Shown here piece by piece: positions 24,170 through 32,686 of a stretch of DNA of 64,000 bases; positions within the stretch are counted from its first letter, which is position 1, and every line of letters starts with the position of its first letter. This DNA comes from Streptomyces dioscori (GTDB lineage: Bacteria; Actinomycetota; Actinomycetes; Streptomycetales; Streptomycetaceae). The position numbers and the translations under genes are program-made. The stretch lies in the NCBI RefSeq assembly GCF_003024195.1, contig NZ_KZ679042.1:62001-126000 (forward strand), in the 5' to 3' direction. Under the pieces are notes generated by a model that worked only from the letters and a program-made list of their open reading frames with translations, made no database searches and was not told the origin of the DNA.

Positions 24170-24679
24170 ATGACCAGCACGGGAGGGTCCATGAGCGCCG
24201 CGGATGGACACGAGGACGACGAGGAGCTGCGGTGGCTCGACGAGCAGGAGAAGGCGGCGTGGACGGGGATGATCTCCCTCGTCCTGCTGCTGCCCGGCAA
24301 GCTGGAGTCACCGCTGCGGCAGGAACACGGGCTCACCCTGTTCGAGTACCTGGTGCTCAGCCACCTCTCCGAGGCCCCGCAGCGCAAGCTGCGGATGGGA
24401 GAACTCGCCTTCCTAGCCAGTGGGTCGCTCTCCCGCCTGTCCAACGTCACCAAACGCTGTGAACAACGGGGCTGGATCGTACGGACCCCCGACCCGGCCG
24501 ACGGCCGTTACACCCTCGCCGAACTCACCGACGCCGGCTTCGACATCGTGCGCCTGGCGGCGCCCACACATCTGCGAGCCGTACGCCGCATGGTCCTGGA
24601 CTCGCTCAACGCCACGGACCAGAAGGCACTCGCCCGCATCGCGCAGAAGCTCCGTATCGTCCCCGACGACTTCGGCTGA
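24170..24679 (+). CDS. MarR-family transcriptional regulator
   Basis: A 169-residue winged-helix regulator. The MarR core is clear: LTLFEYLVLSHLSEAPQRKLRMGELAFLASGSLSRLSNVTKRCEQRGWIVRTPDPADGRYTLAELTDAG, with the recognition helix in SLSRLSNVTKRC and the wing DGRYT. Helices on both sides provide the dimer interface. Two possible starts (24170 and 24191) are each preceded by GGGAGGGTC; the second removes only seven residues. It is divergent from ridA and likely controls it and itself. The inducing ligand is unknown. Confidence 0.9.
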   Translation: MTSTGGSMSAADGHEDDEELRWLDEQEKAAWTGMISLVLLLPGKLESPLRQEHGLTLFEYLVLSHLSEAPQRKLRMGELAFLASGSLSRLSNVTKRCEQRGWIVRTPDPADGRYTLAELTDAGFDIVRLAAPTHLRAVRRMVLDSLNATDQKALARIAQKLRIVPDDFG

Positions 24680-24737
24680 CAGCGGCCCCACGCACGACGA
24701 ACCGGGACGATCAGCCAACCCTTCGGTTCAGTTCAGT

Positions 24738-24860
24738 TCAAGTCGTCGGCAGGGGCACGAGACCCAGCGTGCGTGCCGTGTGTTCGTAGACCTTCGCCGC
24801 CAACGCCGCGTCCCGAGCCGGCGGCGGTCACCAGGTAGTCCGTCATCCCCGCGACCCGGC
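24738..24860 (-). pseudogene. Short unrecognised C-terminal gene remnant
   Basis: On the minus strand one frame gives GMTDYLVTAAGSG and an adjoining frame continues RDAALAAKVYEHTARTLGLVPLPTT-stop. The second part has protein-like composition and a plausible C-terminus, but no start or body is present upstream. It looks like the end of a gene that lost its front and shifted frame. I do not recognise the family. The rest of the 24680-25043 gap shows no gene. Confidence 0.3.
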
Positions 24861-25043
24861 CGTCACGATCGCTACTAGCACGCGGGCCGGTATGACGCCG
24901 ACGACGGACGACCTTGGCCCCGCCGGGACCCACGTACGAACACGGACACGACCGGTCGCGTGACAGCGGTCGCGCCCGGAGCGTGGGGCGCCCTTCTCCA
25001 AGGGTGAGAGGTGAACAAGGGCGTCCCACGCTCGATCAACCCG

Positions 25044-25805
25044 TCAGGGCGCCCAGGGCCCGAGCATGTCCTTGATCGTGTCGGTCAACGCGATCTGCAG
25101 CAGCGGACCGTAGGTGATCCGGCCGACGCCGAGCCGGCGGAAGCGCTCAAGGTCGTGCTTCACGGGATGGGCCGTGGAGTTCACGGGAATGGCCACGGCG
25201 CCGATCACCGCCGTGAGCAGCTCGTCGTTGTCCTGGATGCCCACCGGGTAGACGCTGTCGGCACCGGCCTGCTCCAGGGCCCGCAGTCGCTCGATCGCCT
25301 CGTCGAGGACACCGGCGGCGTCCTTCGCGTGCAGGAAGAGATCGGTGCGTCCGTTGACCCACACCGGGACGCCCGCGTCGTCGGCCGCCGCGCGCAGGCC
25401 GGCGATGTAACTCGCGTGCTCCTGCGTGCTGCGCACGCGTCCGCCGTCCGAGTGGACGGTGTCCTCGACGTTGAGACCGACACCGCCGACCTCGATGAGT
25501 CCGGCGATGAGATCCGCGGGCTTCTGTCCGTATCCGGCTTCCAGGTCCACGGACACGGGGACGTCGACCGCGGCGATGATGGGCCTGACGGCGGCGAGCA
25601 CTTCCTCGAAGGTCTGCCCCTCGTGGTCCTCGGCCCCCCGGGAGTCGGCAAGCGGATGGCTGCCGATCGTCAGTGCGGGAAAACCGGCGGCGACCGCCGT
25701 GCGCGCCGACCAGGCGTCCCAGACGGTCGGCAGCACGAGCGGCTGGTGATCGGCATGAAGCTGCTTCAGGCGCTGAGCGCGCTCAACTTTGGTACGGAAG
25801 TCCAT
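25044..25805 (-). CDS. Isocitrate lyase/PEP mutase superfamily protein
   Basis: A 253-residue (beta/alpha)8 enzyme of the PEP mutase/2-methylisocitrate lyase superfamily. Visible blocks are LVLPTVWDAWSARTAVAAGFPALTIGS, PVSVDLEAGYG (metal-binding Asp and Glu), VGGVGLNVEDT and VNGRTD. The KKCGH catalytic loop of true lyases is absent; the loop reads DSRGAEDHEG, as in oxaloacetate decarboxylase-like or phosphonate-processing members. It follows the GH125 gene by 51 bp on the same strand and may be the last gene of the mannan operon, though its chemistry has no obvious place there. Function is not assignable beyond superfamily. Confidence 0.85.
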   Translation of the reverse strand: MDFRTKVERAQRLKQLHADHQPLVLPTVWDAWSARTAVAAGFPALTIGSHPLADSRGAEDHEGQTFEEVLAAVRPIIAAVDVPVSVDLEAGYGQKPADLIAGLIEVGGVGLNVEDTVHSDGGRVRSTQEHASYIAGLRAAADDAGVPVWVNGRTDLFLHAKDAAGVLDEAIERLRALEQAGADSVYPVGIQDNDELLTAVIGAVAIPVNSTAHPVKHDLERFRRLGVGRITYGPLLQIALTDTIKDMLGPWAP

Positions 25806-25856
25806 GTCGAGAACGCTACCTCCGGATCGCCGCCGACCACGAGCGGGCGGGCAGGT

Positions 25857-27185
25857 TCACGCCGGGGGCGCGGACAGGCGCGGAGAAGGGTGGGCCCACA
25901 GGGAGCGGGTCCCGAGGCCCGCCACGTCCAGGGCCAGCTCCGCGTACATCGCGTTGGCCCAGGAGAACCAGTGCCGGGTGAAGCGGCCCGGATCGTCCTT
26001 GTGGAAGGACTCGTGCATGGCGCCGGTGCCCGCGTCGGTGTCCGCCAACAGGCGCAGCGCGGCGAGCCGCGACGCGTCGTCGTCGCAGGTCAGCCCCTCC
26101 ACGGCGATGGCGATCGGCCAGATGTGGTTCTTGGGAGTGTGCGGGCTGCCCACTCCTTGTGCCGCGCTCCCCCGGTACCAGGTCGGGTTGGCCGGGGAGA
26201 GGACGAATGCGCGGGTGGCGCGGTACAGCGGGTCGGCGGTGGGTACGTTCGCGACCAGGGGCAGGGACAGGAGGCTCGGCATGTTGGCGTCGTCCATCAG
26301 GAGGGCGTTGCCGAGTCCGTCCACTTCATAGGCGTAGATCGTGCCGTGTTCGGGGTGGTCGACCGTTCCGTGGCGGGCGACCCCTTCCCGCAGTTCGGCC
26401 GCCAGGGCCGTGGCGTCCTCGGCCAGGGCCGTGTCCCCGGCCTCGTGTGCCATCTCGGCCGTACCGTCGAGGGCGGCTGCCGCGCACAGGTTCGCGGGCA
26501 CGTTGTACCCGTACGTGCAGGCGTCGTCGCTGGGCCGGAATCCGCTCCAGGTCATTCCGGTCCGGGCCACGGGCGTTCCCCGGCCCTCGCCGGGCAGTGT
26601 GTCGCTCGCCGGTCCCGAGGACCGGAGAAAGCGGTAGGCGGACCGGTGCTCGTGGTCCTGTTCGGTGCGCCACACGGAAAGCACGGCGTGGGCGGTGCGC
26701 ACCGCCCCGTCGAGGTGGTCGGTGCGGCCGGTGGCCCGCCAGAAGCGGTGGGCGAGCAGGAGCGGGAAGGCCAGGGAGTCGACCTCGTACTTCTCCTCCC
26801 ACACCCAGGGGTCCTCGCACAGGTCGTCACCGTCGTGGGCGCGTCCCGAGGGTTCGGGGTTGAAGGCGTTCGCGTACGGGTCGCGCCGGATCTGGTCGAA
26901 CTGGCGCTCCAGTACGGCCGCCACCAGGTCCTGCAGGCCCTTGTCGTCCTTCAGGAGCGCGAGGTAGGGCATCAGCTGGGTCGACGAATCGCGCAGCCAC
27001 ATGGCGGGGATGTCGCCGGTGACCACGAACGCGCTGCCGTCGGGCATCGGCCGGATGGTGTGCGCGAGGGTGTCGTCGAGGCAGCGCACCAGCAACTGTC
27101 CGTGGCGCGGGTCGCCGAGCGCGTCGAGATGGCGCACCGCGCGCCGAACCAGCGGATGGTCCTCGACACTCGTGGGGAACTGCAT
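25857..27185 (-). CDS. GH125 exo-alpha-1,6-mannosidase
   Basis: A 442-residue (alpha/alpha)6-barrel glycosidase without signal peptide, so cytoplasmic. GH125 signatures are present: GDIPAMWLRDSSTQLMPYL (57-75), VDSLAFPLLLAHRFW, MTWSGFRPSDDACTYGYNVPAN (about 212-233), GNALLMDDANMPSLLSLP and the C-terminal WFSWANAMYAEL. GH125 enzymes release mannose from alpha-1,6-linked non-reducing ends by inversion. With the neighbouring GH38 enzyme it should complete the breakdown of imported mannan or N-glycan fragments. The start codon ATG 27185 follows GAAGAAGGG. The upstream gap contains 21-bp repeats. Confidence 0.93.
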   Translation of the reverse strand: MQFPTSVEDHPLVRRAVRHLDALGDPRHGQLLVRCLDDTLAHTIRPMPDGSAFVVTGDIPAMWLRDSSTQLMPYLALLKDDKGLQDLVAAVLERQFDQIRRDPYANAFNPEPSGRAHDGDDLCEDPWVWEEKYEVDSLAFPLLLAHRFWRATGRTDHLDGAVRTAHAVLSVWRTEQDHEHRSAYRFLRSSGPASDTLPGEGRGTPVARTGMTWSGFRPSDDACTYGYNVPANLCAAAALDGTAEMAHEAGDTALAEDATALAAELREGVARHGTVDHPEHGTIYAYEVDGLGNALLMDDANMPSLLSLPLVANVPTADPLYRATRAFVLSPANPTWYRGSAAQGVGSPHTPKNHIWPIAIAVEGLTCDDDASRLAALRLLADTDAGTGAMHESFHKDDPGRFTRHWFSWANAMYAELALDVAGLGTRSLWAHPSPRLSAPPA

Positions 27186-27210
27186 GGTCGGCCCTTCTTC
27201 TCATGTGCCG

Positions 27211-27294
27211 TGTCACGCGACTCGCACGCCTTGTCATGTGACTCATATGTCCTGCGACGTGACTCGTGCGCCTTGTCACGCGGCTCGCTACGCG
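27211..27294. repeat. 21-bp degenerate tandem repeat, four copies
   Basis: Units start at 27211, 27232, 27253 and 27274, each about TGTCACGYGACTCGYRYGYCT. Each contains a GTCAYGYGAC palindromic core, so four evenly spaced palindromes lie between the LacI and GH125 genes. The 21-bp period is two helical turns, which would put all cores on one face of the DNA. Confidence 0.75.
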
Positions 27295-27300
27295 ACTTGC

Positions 27301-28344
27301 TCACGTGTCGGTCCGCGGTGGGCCGAGGGGACGGCCGTCGGCGTGGACGCCGTGCCGGACGACGCGCGTGGGGATCGTGACGCGGCGGGAAGGGGGCTGC
27401 TCCGCTTCCTTGTGGCCCAGGCGGTCGATGAGCAGGCGTGCGGCTTCCCGGCCGATCTCGTCGGCGTCGTAGGAGACGAGGGTCAGCGGCAGGCCGAGGA
27501 CGTCGGACAGGTCGAAGTCGTCGAAGCCGGCCAGGGGCAGGGTGACATCCGACTTGAGCAGGGCCCGGATGGCGCCCTGGCTGATGCGGTTGTTGGTGCA
27601 GAACAGCGCCGCGGGGGCGTCGGGCCGGCCCAGCAGTTCGAGGGTCGCCGCCTCGGCTGTCGCCGCGTCGACGAGGCCCTGCCGGATGAGGGCGTTGTCG
27701 GGCTCGACACCGGCCTCGTCGTGGGCCGCCCAGAACCCGCGCAGCCGCTCGGCCCCGGTGTAGAGCGAGGGCGGATTGCCCAGGAAGGCGATACGGGTGT
27801 GCCCCTCGGCCAGCAGGCAGGCGGTGGCCTCGCGGGCCCCGTGGAAGTCCTCGACCAGTACGCAGTCGGTGTCGAGTCCGGCGGGCGGCCGGGCGGCGAG
27901 CACGACGGGTACGTGGCGCATGGCGGCGGCCAGGTGCTGCTGCCTGCTGCCCGCGGGGACGACGATCAGCCCTTCGACCTGATGGTCGATCAGGCCGTCG
28001 ACGAGGCCGGGCTCCCGGTCCGCCTGCTCGGCGGAGTTGCTGAGCACCATCCGGAAGCCGTACTCGGTGGCGACCTCCTGGACGCCGAGCGCGAGACGCG
28101 AGTAGAAGGGGTTGGCGAGGTTGGTGACGACGAGGCCGATCATCCCGCTGCCGCCGAGCCGCAGGCTGCGCGCGGTCTCGTTGCGGCGGTAGCCCAGCCG
28201 GTCCACCGCGGCGAAGACGCGTTCCCTGGTCGCTTCGGACACACCGGGGTCGTTCTTCAGTACGCGGGACACGGTCATGGCGCTGACCTGCGCGAGCTTC
28301 CCGACGTCATGCATGGTCGGCCCGCCGGCTCGACGAGCGGTCAT
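27301..28344 (-). CDS. LacI-family repressor of the mannan locus
   Basis: A 347-residue LacI/GalR regulator. The N-terminal HTH with hinge helix is complete (TMHDVGKLAQVSAMTVSRVLKNDPGVSEATRERVFAAVDRLGYRRNETARSLR), followed by a periplasmic-binding-protein-like sensor (IGLVVTNLANPFYSRLA, GFDDFDLSDVLGLPLTLVSYDADEIG). It lies between the ROK kinase and GH125 genes, so it is co-transcribed with its presumed targets. Two LacI-like sites in the 31081-31372 promoter region are its likely operators, and mannose or a manno-oligosaccharide its likely inducer; both are inferences. Confidence 0.93.
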   Translation of the reverse strand: MTARRAGGPTMHDVGKLAQVSAMTVSRVLKNDPGVSEATRERVFAAVDRLGYRRNETARSLRLGGSGMIGLVVTNLANPFYSRLALGVQEVATEYGFRMVLSNSAEQADREPGLVDGLIDHQVEGLIVVPAGSRQQHLAAAMRHVPVVLAARPPAGLDTDCVLVEDFHGAREATACLLAEGHTRIAFLGNPPSLYTGAERLRGFWAAHDEAGVEPDNALIRQGLVDAATAEAATLELLGRPDAPAALFCTNNRISQGAIRALLKSDVTLPLAGFDDFDLSDVLGLPLTLVSYDADEIGREAARLLIDRLGHKEAEQPPSRRVTIPTRVVRHGVHADGRPLGPPRTDT

Positions 28345-28399
28345 GCCCGTTCCCCCTTCTCCGTCGGCCTGCGGTGGCGACCTCGCCCCGGACCGGTCC

Positions 28400-29362
28400 T
28401 CATGAAGTGCCCGCCGCGCTCCGGACCCAGTGCGCGGCCCCGATCAGCGGTGCCGACGCGGGCTGCCGGGCCGGCAGAACCCGTACGGGCGCCCGGTCGG
28501 CCCGAGCCAGTCCCCGGGCGAACGCGGGATGGATCAGATCCCACGACTGCGCCATGGAACCGCCGATGACGACCGCGGTGGCCTGGAAACGGTCGATCCA
28601 CGGGGCCAGGGCCCTGCCGAGGGCGTCGAAAGCGTAGCGGAAGGCCTCCGCAGCGGCGGTGTCGCCCTGCTCGGCCGCCGCGGCGATCTCGTGGACGTCC
28701 GGCAGGGCGAACTCCTGGCGCGGGTCCGGCTCCCGGTGCGAAGCGGCGAGCCGGGCGTGATGGAGGCGGATGGCACGGCGCGAGACCGTGTCCTCCAGCG
28801 GACGGCCGTCGATGTCCAGCCGGTGCACATGCCCGCAGGGCGGCACGTCGGGGCCGTCGTGCACGGGCAGTCCGGCCCGCAGGAAGGAGGAGCCGATGCC
28901 CGTGCCCAGTGTCAGGCACACCACGCGGTCGTGCCCTTGGGCCGCCCCGGCCCGGTGCTCACCGAGGGCGAAGGCGTCGGCGTCGTTGAGGAAGCACAGC
29001 CGCTCGGCCCGGTCGTCCAGCCTCCGGCGCAGTCCGGCGCCCACGTCCACGCCGGACAGGGACTCGAACTTGCCGATACCCGTGAAACGGCCGATCCCGG
29101 TGTCGTAGTCGAAGGGTCCGGGCATCGCCACGCCCCAGAACGGGCCGTGTCCGACCGGCAGTCGGAGCGCGGTCAGGGCGATGTCGTCGAGGATGCCGTC
29201 GGCGTCGGCGTGCGAACCGAGCGGTCTGCGGATCACCGAGGACGGGACGGGGTGGCCGGTGGCGGGGTCGACGAGCGCGGCGGTGACGTGCGTACCGCCG
29301 ACGTCGAGGACGGGGACCGGCGCGGCCGACCGTCCCGTGAAGGCCACGGAGGCTGCGGTCAC
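28400..29362 (-). CDS. ROK-family sugar kinase (probable mannokinase)
   Basis: A 320-residue ROK kinase. The ATP-binding block is VLDVGGTHVTAALVD (18-32), the catalytic Asp lies in FLNDADAFALGE, and the phosphate-binding loop is LTLGTGIGSSF. The usual zinc motif with three cysteines is absent: the corresponding region reads PPCGHVHRLDIDGRPLEDTVS, so this is a zinc-less ROK protein. It should phosphorylate the released hexose. Its GTG start overlaps the stop of the phosphomannose isomerase gene, which makes mannose the most likely substrate. Confidence 0.87.
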   Translation of the reverse strand: MTAASVAFTGRSAAPVPVLDVGGTHVTAALVDPATGHPVPSSVIRRPLGSHADADGILDDIALTALRLPVGHGPFWGVAMPGPFDYDTGIGRFTGIGKFESLSGVDVGAGLRRRLDDRAERLCFLNDADAFALGEHRAGAAQGHDRVVCLTLGTGIGSSFLRAGLPVHDGPDVPPCGHVHRLDIDGRPLEDTVSRRAIRLHHARLAASHREPDPRQEFALPDVHEIAAAAEQGDTAAAEAFRYAFDALGRALAPWIDRFQATAVVIGGSMAQSWDLIHPAFARGLARADRAPVRVLPARQPASAPLIGAAHWVRSAAGTS

Positions 29363-31080
29363 GGCTCGACCACCAGCGCCTTCACGATCTGCACCTCGTC
29401 GCCGCCCACGGAGCGCACCCGGTAGGAACCCACCGCGGCGGGGACCGTGAGGGTCTCGGCGAAGGCCAGGAAGTGGCTGCGTCCGTCCTGGGTCTCGACG
29501 ACGGCTCCCTGGCCGGCGGCGACGTTGAGGATGTGGAAGCGGCCCGCGGTGTCGTCGGTGATGCCGGCCTGAGGGGCGACGACCAGCCGGTGGACGGCGT
29601 AGAACATCTCGGGCAGCGCGCCGATGACCTCCTCGCGCCAGCCGTCGCCCGCGCGCAGCGTACGCGGCTGCTGGATCAGGTCCTTCACCACGTCCTCCCC
29701 CCGCCGGGCCGTGTCCAGGTTGGCGAACCCGTGCTCGTAGGGCAACGGCCGGGACGCGCCCGCGGCGTCCTTGCGCAGCCAGTCGTACAGGCGCAGCGAG
29801 TACAGGTACGGGGTCGCGCTCACCTCAAGGACCAGGTTGCCGGCGCCGGAGGCGTGCGGGGTGCCCGCGGGGATCATGAACAACTGGCCCTGGGCCGACT
29901 CGTGCGTCTGGATGTGGTCCTGGACGGGCAGCGGGGTGCCGTCGGCGATGGCGTCCTCCACCTGGCGGCGCATGACCTCGGGGTCCGCGTCCTCGGTGAG
30001 CCCGAGCAGCACCTGGGCACCCTCCTCGTTCGCCGTGACGTAGTACGTCTCGTGCTGGGTGTAGGGCCAGCCGAACACCTCCCGCATGTACTGCTCCCGC
30101 GGGTGGAGGTGCAGGGAGAGGTTGCCGCCGCCCATCGTGTCGAGGTAGTCGAAGCGGATCGGGAAGGAGGTGCCGAACCGGCGGTGCACCTCCTCGCCGA
30201 GCATGGCCTCGGGGTGCTCGACGCACAGCAGCTGGAACGGAATCTCGACCTGCGCCCCGTCCTTCTCCCCGACGAGCACCCCTGCCTCGGGGGCGATCAG
30301 TTCGTAGCCGAGGGCGGTGTTGCCGGCTTGCGGGGTGAAGCCCAGTTCGCTCGCCGCCCACTGGCCGCCCCAGGGCGTGGAGTTGAAGTAGGGGCGGGTG
30401 CGGACCGGCCCGCGGGCCAGGTGGCGCAGCGTGCCGCGCAGCGCGGTGCCGTCCAGCGACGCGGGGGCCGCCGGGTCCTGCGTGTCGATCCACCGGTCGA
30501 CCCGGCCGGCGATGGTGTCGCGGTGGCGGTCCGCCACCGGCCAGTCGGTGTAGAAGAGCCGCACGAGGTCGCCCGGCTCGCCGGGCCGCCCCAGGTTGGC
30601 GCCGACCGGCAGCTCACCCTTGGCCACAGCGGCTTCGGCATACCGCTTGGGCAGGTCGGCGTACCAGAGCAGGTCCACTGCGCAGAGCGCCGCGCCCGGC
30701 CCGAAGACCAGCAGCACACCGTCGTCCGCGGGCTTTCCCGGCCGGGGCACCGAGTCGAAGAGGTCCGCGACACCCGCCTGCGACAGCGGCGTGAAGAACG
30801 GGTCGTCGGCGGGCTGTGGCCGGGCCGCGACGCGTTCGGCGGCTGAGGGTGCGTAGTGATCGCGTATGTCCGACCGCTGTGCCTCCCGGCCCGCCAGGCG
30901 CAGTGCCGTCGTGAGGCCGTCGGCCAGGGCGTCCCAGTCCAGCGCGGCAGGACCGTCCACGGCCAGGACGAGCGGACCGGGCGGCAGCGCGGCGACCGCG
31001 GCCGGCCACCCCGCGGTGACCTGCCCGTCGACCGGTTCGTAACTGGGGTGGGGGTCGTACGAACGAGACGCGGACTGCAC
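29359..31080 (-). CDS. manA: Class I mannose-6-phosphate isomerase with extra N-terminal domain
   Basis: A 573-residue protein. Residues about 205-573 are a cupin-type phosphomannose isomerase: GGNLSLHLHPREQYMREVFG (metal-binding His/Glu/His) and QLFMIPAGTPHASGAGNLVLEVS. The first 200 residues are additional and resemble a nucleoside-kinase-like fold (PLVLAVDGPAALDWDALADGL at the P-loop position) without the GxxxxGKS motif, so no ATPase activity is expected there. It converts mannose-6-phosphate to fructose-6-phosphate, ending the pathway of this locus. The GTG at 31080 has GAGGAG upstream. First gene of the left arm. Confidence 0.9.
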   Translation of the reverse strand: MQSASRSYDPHPSYEPVDGQVTAGWPAAVAALPPGPLVLAVDGPAALDWDALADGLTTALRLAGREAQRSDIRDHYAPSAAERVAARPQPADDPFFTPLSQAGVADLFDSVPRPGKPADDGVLLVFGPGAALCAVDLLWYADLPKRYAEAAVAKGELPVGANLGRPGEPGDLVRLFYTDWPVADRHRDTIAGRVDRWIDTQDPAAPASLDGTALRGTLRHLARGPVRTRPYFNSTPWGGQWAASELGFTPQAGNTALGYELIAPEAGVLVGEKDGAQVEIPFQLLCVEHPEAMLGEEVHRRFGTSFPIRFDYLDTMGGGNLSLHLHPREQYMREVFGWPYTQHETYYVTANEEGAQVLLGLTEDADPEVMRRQVEDAIADGTPLPVQDHIQTHESAQGQLFMIPAGTPHASGAGNLVLEVSATPYLYSLRLYDWLRKDAAGASRPLPYEHGFANLDTARRGEDVVKDLIQQPRTLRAGDGWREEVIGALPEMFYAVHRLVVAPQAGITDDTAGRFHILNVAAGQGAVVETQDGRSHFLAFAETLTVPAAVGSYRVRSVGGDEVQIVKALVVEP

Positions 31081-31109
31081 ATCTGCTCCTCAGTAGGCTC
31101 TGTCGGTGC

Positions 31110-31268
31110 GTTAACGATAACAATGCTTGTCCGAGAGAGTCCATCCTCGATCCACGGTCAATTTTTTCGACACAGGCTTCTGCGAACTGGCCTTTTAGCA
31201 GGCCGTAAGTTCGTTTCCGCTTCTTCCCGCCGACAGACCCTTGCCACTGCGGGAATGTTGTCGTTAAC
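31110..31268. promoter_or_regulatory. Divergent promoter region with two LacI-like operators
   Basis: GTTAACGATAAC at 31110-31121 is a near-perfect palindrome with central CG (10 of 12 positions symmetric). GTTGTCGTTAAC at 31257-31268 is the same motif in the other orientation with two further changes. They flank the divergent promoters of the isomerase and binding-protein genes, about 147 bp apart, allowing one repressor to control both arms. The whole 292-bp gap is AT-rich for this genome and contains no gene. Confidence 0.6.
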
Positions 31269-31372
31269 TTCCACGCAACAACCACTCGGCAATGCCGGGC
31301 GTTCCCGGACACCTCTGTGCCCTGTGGTTCACATCCGGCCATGCACATGGCTCGCTTCCGTGAAGGTGATCA

Positions 31373-32686
31373 ATGTCAGCATCGGGCAGGACCCGGAGTG
31401 CGGCCGCGCCGCTCGCCCGGCGCCGCGTTCTCGCCGGGATGGCCGCGGGCGCGGCCACGCTCGCCGCGGGAGGCTGCGCCCGCGGAGACAGCACGTCGGC
31501 GCAGCCGGGGACCACGAGCATCTCCAACGACAACGCGACCTGGGACGACGGCTACCGGGCGGCCGGACGCGAACTGGAGAAGATCACCGGCTACGCGCTG
31601 CGGCCGTTGTCGAACCCCTCGGTGACCTCGTACCAGCAGGTCGTACAGATGACACTGCAGACGTCGAAGGCCACCGACCTGGTCAAGTGGGCCTCGGGTT
31701 ACCAGCTCAAGCGCCTCGCCCGCGCCGGCGGCCTGACCGACCTGTCCGGCGTCTGGGGGAAGTACCAGGCGAAGGGATGGGTGCGCGGCGCCTCACGGGA
31801 CGCGGTGTCGTACCGGGGGAAGGTGTACGGCATCCCCCTGTACGAGTCGTACTACGTGCTGTTCTACAGCAAGCCGGTCTTCGAGAAGCTCGGTCTTTCC
31901 GAGCCGCGGAGCTGGGACGAGCTGCTGCACTGCGCCGAGGTCCTCAAGCGCAACAAGATCACGCCGTTCCTGGCCAGTCAGGTGGGCGGCTGGCCCGCGA
32001 TCGAGTGGTTCCAGGAGCTGGTCACCAAGGTCGATCCGCGCTTCTACCAGAAACTGGTCGCGGGTGAGGCCTCGTACACCGATGATCCCGCCCGCGAGGC
32101 GATGGACATCTGGCACGACTTCATGCGCAAGGGCTGGATGACGTCACCCGACTTCGACCAGGCGCGGGGTCCGGGCGCGCTGAAGGCCGGGACGGTCGGC
32201 ATGTTCCTGCACGGCACCTGGCAGGCCCAGGGAATGACCGCGGCGGGCATGAAGCCGGGCGCGGACTACGGGGCGTTCATCCTGCCCACCGTGCGGTCCG
32301 CGACGCCGAAGAGCGTGATCGCCGAGTCGGGCGTCTTCACCGTGCCGGCCCGCGCCTCCTCGCACGACGCCGCCCTGGCGAACGTCGGCTCGTGGCTCGC
32401 CCCGCCCGTCCAGCGCGTGTGGAGCGATTTCCTCCAGGACAGCTCCGCCAACCCGACGGTCCGCTCGGACAACCCCGTCGTGGCCGAGCTGCAGCGTGAC
32501 GTCGCCAAGGAGCGCCGGATCCCGCTGATCCGCTACTGGGAGGCCAGCCCGCCGAGCCTCATCCAGGGCAACACCAACGACCTGGGCGGGTTCATGGCCG
32601 GGCAGACCTCACCGGAGACCACGCTGCGCCGGATGCAGGAACGTGCACAAGACGAATGGGCAGCCTGGAGGCGCGACGAGGCATGA
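31373..32686 (+). CDS. ABC sugar-binding lipoprotein (SBP family 1)
   Basis: A 437-residue extracellular solute-binding protein. A twin-arginine-like start (LARRRVLAGMAAGAATLAAGGC) ends in a lipobox Cys at about 36, so it is probably Tat-exported and lipid-anchored. The body has family 1 features: SYQQVVQMTLQT, YGIPLYESYYVLFYSKPVFEKLGL, GWPAIEWFQ and GAFILP. It is the first gene of the right arm, followed by two permeases with ATGA overlaps. In this context it should bind manno-oligosaccharides generated by the GH76 enzyme. AAGGTGAT precedes the ATG. Confidence 0.9.
   Translation: MSASGRTRSAAAPLARRRVLAGMAAGAATLAAGGCARGDSTSAQPGTTSISNDNATWDDGYRAAGRELEKITGYALRPLSNPSVTSYQQVVQMTLQTSKATDLVKWASGYQLKRLARAGGLTDLSGVWGKYQAKGWVRGASRDAVSYRGKVYGIPLYESYYVLFYSKPVFEKLGLSEPRSWDELLHCAEVLKRNKITPFLASQVGGWPAIEWFQELVTKVDPRFYQKLVAGEASYTDDPAREAMDIWHDFMRKGWMTSPDFDQARGPGALKAGTVGMFLHGTWQAQGMTAAGMKPGADYGAFILPTVRSATPKSVIAESGVFTVPARASSHDAALANVGSWLAPPVQRVWSDFLQDSSANPTVRSDNPVVAELQRDVAKERRIPLIRYWEASPPSLIQGNTNDLGGFMAGQTSPETTLRRMQERAQDEWAAWRRDEA

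Noticed and set aside
27211..27294. Repeat-rich peptide encoded by the 21-bp units
   Set aside because: The reading frames start in or run into known genes and have no ribosome binding site or family; treated as a DNA repeat only.
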